NCBI GenBank assembly: GCA_012845835.1
Contig: JABAKD010000014.1
Coordinates: forward strand, 5,987,396-6,051,395
Length of the DNA stretch: 64,000 bases
Reading direction: 5' to 3'
From: Undaria pinnatifida
Lineage: Eukaryota; Sar; Phaeophyceae; Laminariales; Alariaceae
Shown here: one piece after another, positions 10,403-22,400 of the stretch
How the letters are laid out: each line of letters begins with the position of its first letter
How positions within the stretch are numbered: the first letter of the stretch is position 1
Notes under the pieces: model-generated
Seen by the model: only the letters and a program-made list of their open reading frames with translations
What the model was told of the DNA's origin: nothing
Database searches by the model: none
Position numbers and translations under genes: made by a program

Positions 10403-13400
10403 GGAATTCGTTCTTGTGCTGCATTATGTGTGACGTTTCTGTATGCGTGGGTGGGATCCACTACTTGTAGTTTTCTAACCGGTCGCCCCGGTGGCGTATC
10501 AGGTTATCCTCGAGCCTGGTATAGGTCAGTTTTGTGAGTTCGAGCCCCGCCGAGTGCATACTCGTATAAATTCGTTGGGACTTTTTCTTGTGGACAAATT
10601 GACTTGCGGAAAGCGCGAGAGCGTGAGTTAGCAACATTCGATGAACAATCGACGAGCAGTGGGATTGCTGAACCCTATGCGCGATAAAAATTGAAGGCGA
10701 GAACCGGGGAGGAGAAGGGATGACACCTCTGACCACGGCTTGTCCAGAAGCTGGAAAGTAAAAGTGTGCAAGAAAAAAAAAAAAGAAGAAAAATTTTGCC
10801 CTCTAAGTTTACACTCAGAATCAGTAAGTTTTTGAGAGGAGTATTGAGCTCCCCAAGCCACCACCCTAATGGAAAAAATGGAGCACCTATTACGCTACCG
10901 AAGCGTATGGCTATCGCAGCCTTGGCCTCGCCGAAGTTCAGGCAGGATACAACACCAGGAACCTGCGAGCAAGTTTGAGGAGGACCACAATAATAGTAGT
11001 AGACCCTTGCTGGGTTGGTGGGTGAGGGTGTGTGGGTCAGGTAAATGCAATAATAACAGCAGCGAGTGTGGATGCAGCCGTATGAGGCACGTAGATATAG
11101 TTCGCATATACGTCATGCGGGAAATCTCTAGAGATACACAGTATACGTGTATTTTGCAGGGGTCCCAGTAGGTCCTGTAGAGGTCTCACAGCAGTGTGCT
11201 TTTAGCGTATGTATTGCGTTTTTGCGTTTTTATCGTACTGCGTGATGTATGTGCGTTTATTATCGTATCTCGTACACTTTGTCCGTTTATTTTTCCGTGT
11301 AAGATGGCTTCAAATCGAGCGACATTTTGTTTTTTGCTCATCGCACATGTACGTGCCATCTGTCATTTTTGTCTTTTCGCATGCTGTTCCTTTCTCCTTA
11401 CTCCCTCCCTCGAGGGCTGTCCCTAGACGCAACTCAGATCCGGGGTCACTAGGCAGCCTCTTCCCGCCCCCCCCCTACCCCCCGACTGTGCTACGCGCCT
11501 TCATTTTTATCGCGAGAATACTTCAGGCTCCCTCTTTCTTCCCTCGTCGACTCGCATCGAATCACGCCTATCTATGCGTGTAGGCGCTTCAGTCAATCGA
11601 AGGTCCCTTTTTATTTTTATTCGTGGAGCAATATTGATATTTACTCAAAAATCATTCCCACACGCGGGGTTTGGACTACCACACACAGAACAAACTCAAT
11701 CATGTCAATAGTAATAGCAGATTAATGTGTGTGCTGCTGCATGTAGTAGCGCAATCGAGGGTAACAACTACCACTACATACAGCACTTATTTCGTCGCGT
11801 GTTACGATAGCAGGTATACCTTTTTTTGGCGAAAATGTGTTCTGAATGACGGGGCTCCTTAACCCCAAATCGTCGGAAATTCGATATTTTTTTTGCGTGG
11901 TTTTCGTTGTGTACTTGGGCCACGGGATTTTTTATCCGGTTGGTTGCAGCAGTTTTAGTTTTATTCAAATTAGTTTTTGGTAGAAGAGGTCTTAAAACTC
12001 TCAAATTGAGGGAAACCTCCCAAAAAAAAAGTGGGTGCGCACTTCTTTTATCATCGTAGCACGCGTCTTCATACAATTATTGTAACGACGCCAGCAGCTG
12101 CATGCTGTGAGTTCGACGAATTTAGGGTCGATTCTCATATAATATTTTTATACCGACTTATTTTTGAGCATACATAGTCGTAGTTGCCCCTACGGAACAA
12201 TACACTCACGGCCGGCGGAAAGAAATAGAGGTCTAGATGCATATTATCTGCATATATATTATACACATCGTACACGATGATGGTTGGGGCTAAAAATGGT
12301 GACCTGCGACCTGGCTACCCGGCCACTTCCTCTCGAGATACTTCGAAGTACAAGGCGCGGGTCAAAATTGCCTGTCACGAGTGAAACCCCGAATAAGCCG
12401 AGAGTTTCGCCGCTTCTTTTTTTCTTGTTTTTCATCCCATTTGTTATCGTGACGTCGCACCACTCTTCTCGCGCTCCCTTCAGTAGCAGTACGTACCTCA
12501 GATCCGGGGTCACATAGCGGGCCTCCCTCCACTACTGCGTATGGTACAGGCACGTGCCTTCATTTTTATTGCGAGAAGACTTCATTCATCATTTTCTTGT
12601 CTTCGTCGACTCGCGTCGAGTTGTGCCATATAGAGAGTCGGACCGAATACCACAAAATCGGAGTTTTCAGCGATCCGATCAGATCCGATATTATGTAAAC
12701 ATTTTGTCGGATATCATCGAGGTTTTCGGCCCATGTCGGATCATAATCGATCATCGTCCCGATATATGCATTTTAACACTACTGCTGTAGTAGTAGATAG
12801 AGTGTCTTATCTCCGTTGTCTGCGTGAAGTTGGGTGTCAGCGCGACTCGAGAGGCAACCAAGGAGCTGTAAGAGAGCTGCATCACACGCAGTGCAGAATG
12901 GGGGATACCTCTGCAATACTGCAGCAGCAAGCTCTTCCTGCAATATTCGCGGATTAATAACATCGCACTTAGACCTCGTTTTTTCCATCTAGACTGTAGA
13001 TACAACAAGCGTCCAAAAAGGCTTACAATCTGTGGGAGCCTACCATGTGCAGAGCTTGTTAGCTCACCTGGATGGCCTCGTCGGGTAGCTGGAAGAAGGT
13101 AGTGGTGATTGTAACTATCCCGGGGTCCTCCGAGTTAAGCGCAGATAGGAACGCCGCCGGTTCGCAGTCGAGGTTCTGCTCGTAGTGGATGAGGCCTTGG
13201 GGGAAGAAGGCCACGTCACCCGCGGCGAGGTCGTTGACGACGGCACCATCGCCGCCGTTCTCCTTCGCAAACGCCACCCGTAGGTTGTTGCCCTCGATGG
13301 TGTATATCATCTGTGCAGCGACGGGAAACGCGCGATGATGATGGACGAGTTGCGTTGTTTCTCGTTGCAATCCGTCGGCGAAGAGGTCGACTCGCTGTAA

Positions 13401-16400
13401 CTACAGTAACAACTAATGGACAACCAGGTCAGAACGTAGATCAGCCCGTTATCACGGCTGTACGTTTTGTGTCCCGCTCACACAGACGTCCGGTATCATC
13501 GCCGTGCTCGCGGAGCACGCACCGTGACCTGCTGTGACAAAAGATCTCCATGTATGATGTATGTCATACGAAGCACAATCCGCCCTTTGGTTCTCCGCCA
13601 AATGCCACTCGTATTTCGGTTGTTCTCTATTAGTCTATGTGCCAAGCGATTTCACAGGCTCGGTGCCGACAATGGGGTGAAATGAACGTCGATAGGCGTG
13701 GAATTAAGGTTTTTCTGTGGACGAACACACACAGTACGCACAGACAGACAGGAGACCACGGCTACGATAGCGGGGGGTACCTTTTCTTTCATTATCGGCC
13801 CCGGGTTTGAAGCGTGACCATGTACCTCACAGGCAAAAACTTCTTTAGGCGAGACGTTTTAGCCACGGCACAGCTTTTACCAGACCCCGTTTCGGATTTT
13901 CGTCTCTAGTCTATAGATTTACTCTACAAGAGAACGAAAACTTGATACCGCAAAGCAGCAGGGGGGTCACTCGCGCGAGTGACCCCGAGGTCCACCGAAA
14001 AAAAAAAAGCCTTCCAACACTCGTAGTGACCCCCCCCCCTAAAAGCGCAGTAGCCTTGGTCAGAGTATAGGCGCAACACGCGAGCAGCCAGTGTCGCGAT
14101 TTATCGGCCCCCCCCGATTAATGGGATCCCTTCGGCAATATCCGAACCCCGCTTCAATATTTCACCACCCCCTGAAGTATATAACTCCCCCCTGAGATAT
14201 ATCACTCCCCCCTAAGATATATCATCCCCATCTGAAATATGCCCCCCCCCCCCCTGAATTGCAGCACTATACAGGGATTGATTACGTATGCGTACTAGCC
14301 TCAGAGGCGCGGGGGTGCACGCGAGGCAGGTTGATCCCGCGGGGACGTTGAAGTTGATAAGGGCCATGGCAGATGCACCATAGCAGCAATCCGCACTACA
14401 AACTCAACCGGTGCTACGTATAGAGGGGCTGACCTCGGTGCCGCGTGGGTGAACGTGAGGCAGGTTGATCGCGCAGGCGTCGAGGTTGACGAGGACCATG
14501 GAGATGCCCTGCCCTGCCAGGGAGGGCAGCTGGTTGAGGTTCCCTACACGAATCTGGCGTCCGTCGACGATCGCGTCTGGTTTGGGGCCGCCAAGGCTGA
14601 AGGCGAAGTCCTCCACGTCAAACTCGGCGATTCGTTGCTGCAAGAGGAAAACAAAAAGGGGGCGTTGCGCGAGGGAACAGACCCATTAAATCCATCGTAT
14701 GAGCAGCGGGAATTCTTGAGGAGTGAACTCTTCCTGTTTTCTCTTGTTTTTTTTTATTCTCCAGTAGTTTTAATTTTTAGCTCACTCAGCTCGTCGTACG
14801 AAGGAGGTTATACTATACTATTAGCTCACTCAACGGTCGTCTAGACAACATGTCGTCCTCCTCGCGTCATGAATGAAGGCACATGCGTATATTATTCGAG
14901 CAGAGAGAGTTTCTAATCTACACCTGGGCCTCGCAATATAGGCTGCCATGAAATAGACATAGTTTGCACGTGCGTGTCTTTGACGAAACTTGATTTTAGT
15001 GTAGGATCATTTGATTTTAGACTGCAGGTGTAGGCAGACCACCACGGAGCAACTAAACACACACACAGTAGACCACACGGGCAAAAACAGCAGAACACAC
15101 CGCCCACACAGCCGGCACACAGCGCTCACACAGCGGGCAGCACACAGACAACGGGCGCAGCGGGCGACAATAGTGGCCAGCGGAGAGCTGGCATGGAGAG
15201 TGTGTGCCCGCTAGGGGTGTGTCCGCTGAGTGTTTCTACTGCTGTCTCGTGGTGAGAGTAACTCATCATGGAGAGACGTCCGTTGGGGGCGATTGTCCCA
15301 AACTCGGTCCGTGCACCAACGCCAGAAGGGCGACAGCAGACACGGCGGAGGGGCTTGAGGCACCTCTACCTAGCTAAGGGAGCCAAGGTCATGCTCACGA
15401 AGAACCTGTACCAACAAGTTGGACTCGTGAACGGCATTCGAGACCAAGTCGTCGCGTTGGTGTTTGCAGACGACGCGCATCAATTACAATACAACAAACG
15501 TCACATCGGCTCCATTCCACCTGTGGTGCCCCTCGCAATCACACGAACCAATGGCCCGCGGACGCACACGTCTGACGACAGTTACATCTATCAGCTGCCG
15601 CTCGTTTTAGCGACAGCTTTTGTATCTTGAAAACTAAAATGCACTCCAGCTGTGAGATCGAAGATTTTGTCGAAACTCATCTTTGCAAGCTGTTTGTGAT
15701 ACTCCGATCGCGCGTATTACGGGTTGTGTGTCCTCATTAAGGATATAGGTCGGCGAATCCCGTTGCAACTGCATATAGTCAACAAGCCCCTACATATATA
15801 TCTTTGATCTTACAGCCGGAGTGTAGTTTCCACGCACAAATTGACCTACCCCACCCGTTCCCTCCCCCCCCTTCCCCCCCCCCCTCCAACCCGCTCCCTT
15901 TTGATCAAAACCAGGCCCCCACGTCCTTCAAAACTCCGCCCCACCCCCCTCACCGGTTATTCGACTTACAGGATACACTTGATAAACGGATGCGTTTCCT
16001 TCCACAGCTGTCAGATTTTGTCCCCCTCAGAAACGGGTTTTATTGTTTCCGCGCACAGACTGACTAACAGCACCCTGTTGACCCTGATAGATACACTGTA
16101 GTTGTAAGGGGTGTCGCCGATCTACATCCTTAATAAGGACGCACAACCTGTAATACGCGCGATCGGAGTATCACACACAGCTTGCAAAGATGAGTGTCAA
16201 CAAAATGTTCGATCTCACAGTTGGAGTGTATTTTCATTTTTTACAATATACCTTGTACTTTTGTTTGTTACTGCCGCGTGCGGGCCAACAAAACGTTGGT
16301 TTTACGCAATCGCTGCTAGAAGATGTATAAATTTTCCGTTTTATATAATATACTCCGGAGTAAAATATATTTGTCTGTTGGGCCGGCGCGCCCGGTGGTC

Positions 16401-19400
16401 CAACGGTAAGCGGCGTAACTATTGAGGTCGAGGTCGAAGTAGGTTCGAATCTCGCAATGCACTCTTTCTTACCAATCAACGGGCCGAATGCACGAGAGCA
16501 TGAGTTGGCGAAATCCGATGCAAATCGACGAACGAGGCGTGAAAAACTGAAAAGGTTGGAAGCGCTGAATGAACCCTAGATGCACGATAAAAAATGAAGG
16601 CAAGTGCAACTCCGGGGGGGGGATAAGAAAGGAAGACGCCTGTGACCGCGGCGTGTCCAGAAGGTCGCTGAGGGCGAAAAAAGCCTCATACGAGTTGAGC
16701 TTGAGAGTAAAAAAGCGGTATGATTGAAGAAAGACAAAACAAACAATAAAAAATGCCGTGCGCCAGCAAAGTGCTTACCCCACCCTGGCGAAACCGACAA
16801 AACGGCAATCCCGCAGTGTACCGGAAAACAAGTTGCGTGGGCGTCTTCATGAAAGGAATAAGTCCGGTCAAAGACGCGTGCTGCAATGGAGGTGCACCGT
16901 TTTTTTTTCTGTGGAGTTTCTCAATCTGGGAGCTTGATAAGACCTCTCCCCCCCCCCAAAAGCCGATTTGGAAAAAAAAATAGAAACTTCACAACCGTAC
17001 GAAAAATCCCATGGCCTGGGTACGCGCAACGCAACGAGAATCTCATGACTCCAAAAAAATCAAACCTATTTCCGACAATTTTGGGAACTCCGGTCATCCA
17101 GAAACCATTTCAGACAAGAAAAGAGGTGTATCATGTCCTTCTATCTACCGTTCACGCCAAATTCAAAGGCTGCGGCAGCGGGGTATTCAATTTTTTTCAG
17201 GCATGTATTTTGAGGTGGGTCGGGAGGGTCACTCGCGCGAGTAGCCCTCCCCCCCCCCCCCCCTGTTCTTTCTTGCTGGGGGTTAATTTTGTGGGACATC
17301 AATCTGCAACAATACGGTAGTGTACGCGATCATTTTCTCTTATTATATGAAATAAAGAATGAAAACCGAGAAATCTCTTGGTTAGGGTTAGGGTTACCTT
17401 GCTACTGCTGCTGGGACTGTTGCCTGCTCGCACTCCGATGCGACTGCTTGCTACTAGCCTAGCCGGCTAGGTCGGGAAGATTCCACGACACCTCCGCAAA
17501 GGCGCGGCGGGATTACAATTCCAGACTTCTATTCTAATTCCTATATAAACATATATAAAATCATTCCTTGAATATAGAGCCATTCCTTGGTGTCATGGAC
17601 TTTGGTCCGGAGTTTTTTGTCTCAGTTTAAGTATGCGATTCGCGGAGGAACTGGAATTCTCGGTCGAATATGGCTTGGTTCGAGCGCCGCCTTCGGGGGG
17701 CGGCTCCAACGCCCCTCGCCCTGCCGTGTCCGTTCCGCACATCGACGTGAACGCGGACGGGCGCCGAGCGAGACGAGCGAGTGTCGAGGAGGAATTTTGG
17801 AAAAATGCTGCAACGCCTGAATGATTTACAAAATTGGCATCATTTCCAAACGGTACGTGATGATAATGTTTGGAATTTTGCGTACCGGGTGAGAACAGCA
17901 GTATGTACGACGAGCATGAACGCCAATTAATTGACGGCATTGAATTGGCAAACACACATCAGGTGCAGCAGCAGTAGCCGAAGGGCGAAACTTCTAGCAC
18001 ATACTGCAGCAACTACTAGCAACCAGAACCACAGCAGATAGCTCAAAGTGCAGTACGAGTGCAGTTGGCAAGTTTAGTCGTACACGCATCACTCTGTCCA
18101 ATAGTCTATATTATAAAAAATGAAAATACACTCCAGCTGTGTCTATATATAACATCAGCATCTCGAGACAAAACCAAGCAGGCAGAAGAGCCGTCTCTTC
18201 GGCCTTTGGCCTTGGCTTTAGCACGGCGGCTGACACTCCAGGCAGCCTCTGCTGTAGGCATGAACGAGTGCGGTTGATTCGCAGCGAACTATCCCGCTGT
18301 GCTCGCTTCTATGTGGCCATTGTCTATGCCATTTCATGTCACCTCCCTTCTGTTTTGAGCTCGTCGTCGTGCCGTCGAGGTACGAGGAAACCCGTACGTA
18401 CTGGGTGAGAACAGCAGTATGTACGACGAGCATGAACGCCAACTGACGGCATTGGCAAACACACAACATCAGGTGCAGCAGCAGTAGCCGAGAGGCGAAA
18501 CTTCTAGCACATACAGCAGCAACTAGTAGCAACCAGAACCACAGCAGATAGCTCAAAGTGCAGTACGAGTGCCGTTGGCAAGTTTAGTAGTACACGCATC
18601 ACTCTGTTCAATACTCCGTATATAACAACCGTTTTATGTTCATATTGATGGAGAAAAAAATACCAGTATTACATTTATTTCCTGTACCCCGAATGGGGGA
18701 GTGATAATCTCGCAGACACAGGCGGAATCTAAACCTCGCCCACGGGGACATATAAGAACCATCCCCGGGTTTTCACCGTCATATTACGGTTCGCAGTGTG
18801 CGAATTCGCGGGCATCAACGAGGGTGCTGGCACCGCCCCTACAGCACCATGGCCACCGAGATAGGCAGCAATATGACACCTGGACACCCCTGTACACTCA
18901 AGGCTCGACTTTCAGCCCCTGAAAGCTAGAAATTGACGAAATCGATGACGATTTGCAGGTGCTGTTTAGGCCGCCACAGCAGCAGTACGTAGTGCAGCCC
19001 CACACACGCAGGTGCTGGCGTTGCTCCTACAGCCCCACGACCACCACTGCATGCAGCAATATCACACCTAGACTACATACCCCACACACTGAAGGCCGGA
19101 CTTCAGCCCCTACGAGTGAGAAATCGTCGAAATCGAGGACGATTTGCACGTGCTGTGGACACCGCGACCGCTGCATGCATGCAGCAGGCAGTACATATGC
19201 ATACATACATGTGTACATGACATATGTACAGTACACAGCAGTAGTGCAGCCTACACACATCACACAACCGCAGAGGGAAGAATATCCCACGCTTGCTCTC
19301 CGTAGGTGCCCAAGAATAGTGTCAGTCTGACGTGCCTGTTGTATCCAGGAACTATAACAGGACAATGTGCAAGCGCACCCACAGCAGTGTAGTCTATAAC

Positions 19401-22400
19401 TTGAATATTACACAACCCACCCACAACATCAGTAGACAACAACAGCGGTGCATAATGGACGTGTGGAGGAAAAGAGGAGCACGTACCAAATAGCTGCCTT
19501 ATTTACAGCTAGCTTTCGGCACCCATTTACAGTACAACTTATGCTTGCTCATCTAAAGTTTCCAGATCTCACGGTTGATTGACAGCAAGTCGTGGTCAAA
19601 CCAGGGGATGGTTCTTATATGTCCCCGTGGGCGAGGTTTAGATTCCGCCTATGTCTGCGAGATTATCACTCCCCGTAAGAATGATACGTCGTACGAGCGG
19701 ACGTTCTGATTCTGGTGTCGTGAGACCATCGAGCACACCGCATGTTTTACCCAAGCAAGAGCCAACAAGAGGTAGCGCACAGGGGCCCCCAACACAGAGA
19801 CACGTGACAACCACGGTCAGCTGTCGATCGCATATTTCGCCGGTAGTCCGTGCTTCGGTGGGTGTATCGGAAGTCGTTCGTAGTATAGATCGTCGAAAAA
19901 CCTCGTGGCATCGTCGTGCTGGTGGCAAGACTCGCCAGTAGACCCCCCAAAATTTCTTTTTCTTTTCTTTTGCTTGGCCCCATGCACCCATTTCCTTTCC
20001 TTTCTCTTCTTTGTTTGTTTCTTTTTTCCAATTGACTTGCGTCTATTGTGCGCATGCGTAGTGATAGATACCACGTGTAATATATACGTGGTAGTCTTTC
20101 TTGGTTGGCAAGCGGTATAGTCGGTTTTTCCAGGCGCGAGTAATGAGACGGTATGGACCTGGCACATCATAGACTGACTCCCGATTTCACTTTTATATGT
20201 TTCTGGTGGAGGCTTGAACCGCGTCAGCTGTGATTTATGCGTGTACCACCTTTGGTTTGTGTTTTTCCCCTAGGGTATTCCTCAGCTCCAGAGTGACTGG
20301 AGCCTGTCCTGTGACCACGGACTTGATTATGCGAGTTAATGTGAGAACGACAACAACAACAACAACAACAACTGAAATATTGCCTGTTTCTTGACCTTTC
20401 AGCTGCTTCCTGCAAACTTGGTTTTTCTGCCAACACGATTTTGAACTTTTTCGCGATTTTTTCTTCGTTTTTGTCTAGTAAGTTGAACTTCCTACTGCCG
20501 CTAATTTGCCGCCTGTGCATTAGTTGCGGAACGGTCCAGCTTTAATTAGCTTTTCTTTGATTCGCACCATTTGCTTTGTACTTGACGAAGCTTCATTCAG
20601 CGGCTGAGATCTGGGCTTGGCTCATCAGCTCGACACCGCCCAGCACCCCATCGCAGCGCTATAGCTTACAGCAACGAAGCGCCGTGCAGTGCCCTGCGAT
20701 GCCCTGCGGCTCAGCTCAGCAGCGCACCGCTAGCTCAGCAGAGCGACGCGCTATGCTTTGCCGTGCTCTGCCGTCGCGGTCGTTCGTTATTCATAATATC
20801 TAAAACTCCGCGTACGCTGATACTTGAGTATTTGGCGCTTTATTCTATACATATCGCGTCAACCATCGTAATATCATACAATATGGGGGAGGGAATGTAA
20901 TCTCTATGCAAAGATCCTGTTTTTTTTTAATCATTTGTCAGCCGGCCGCCCCGGTGGTCTATTAATAATAGCGGTTTTACCCTCGAATACTACTAACGTT
21001 TGGTTGTCCTTGAGTTCGACACCCACCACGACGAGATTTGACTTTATTTGCAAAAATGCAACAACAAAAAAACAGGGATCAACTGCTGAGAGCGCCTAGC
21101 AGCGTGGGTTGGTTCGACGCGAGTCGACGAGGGAAGAAAATGCTGGATTCTCCTCGCGGTAAAAATGAAAGCACGTGCCGAAGTGGGGAGGGAGGAGGAG
21201 GGCCCGCTATTGACCCCGGATCTGAGTTACTACTGGGAGGGAGCGCGAGAGTGGTGCGGGGATGTTAAATGGGGTGAAGAAAAAGAAATGTTGCAAAAGT
21301 ATATTATTATTACTACCAGTAAATAATATGTCAGTCTCTAGGAAATACGCACGGCACTATCATCAGCAGTCGTCATAGTAGAGACACTCCGGATATTATG
21401 CATTGAGGGGACGCGTCCAATTTCGACAACGTGAAAGCCCCCACGAAGAAAAGACAGCAGACACACATATCCCGCCTTCCCGAGAAAAAACAGAGAAGAA
21501 GCGCTACGCCAACCTCCCGTACGAGCAAAGCCACCCCCGCACCAATCTTAGACAACGCCGCCTCAACGAGAGATCGCCCTCCTCTTCTACGTTTTCCTCC
21601 TCGCCCGCGACCACGCAGACCAATCAATGCGACAGCCTTCACGTAACAAACAAAGCAATCTTCTTCCAAAACCTCGCCGGCTGACATGTTCTCATGTCGA
21701 CGTTTGATGCAAACCGACTTTGCATCCTGTCGACTTCGAACCTCGATTGCCACGGGGACAGCAGTGCAGTCTCTTCATTAATGCCAAGGCCTCTTTTGTT
21801 TCGCCTAGATAAAGGCGACGCAGGTTCTCCATAATACTTTTTCGGTATTTTTGTTTGATAGACGCCAACTTTTACTTGACGGGGCGCATTCAACAGTTTG
21901 TTTCGCCTATCCTTGTCTTTTTTGTTGTATAATATTACGTTTTTTCTTTTGTCAAAGCATGACTTTCAGAATCCCATGTTCGTATTAAACTCTTGGCATT
22001 ACTTTAAAGTTCAATGCATGATAAATCGGACAGCTACACCTTAGGTTGTCGAAGTGCTGCCCTGCCCTACCCGAAGCATGCCGGCGCCCATGCGGAGCCC
22101 TCGTAGTTTTTTAAAATATTGGTGTAGGCAGTCCCCGCAATATGGAATGGTATTGTAAGCTGTGGCCACGCTGCGCCAAAAAGAAAAAGAGCACACCCAC
22201 GCTATTTTTAATATTTTTGTCCACCGCGGTGACGACGTACAGAGTCACTCCCGCGGACGCATGCTACGATAGAGGGTGTAGTAGCACTTTTCGTCCGAGA
22301 TGGTGTCTGAATGACGCGCGGGACTCCTCAACCCCAAATCGTCGGAAAATAAATAAATAATAGGCCTTTTTTTTGTTTGCATTATTATTCTCGTTGTGCA

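Noticed and set aside
17383-17398. TTAGGG telomere-like repeat
   Set aside because: Only about two and a half units, in the middle of an intron. Too short to be a telomere remnant.
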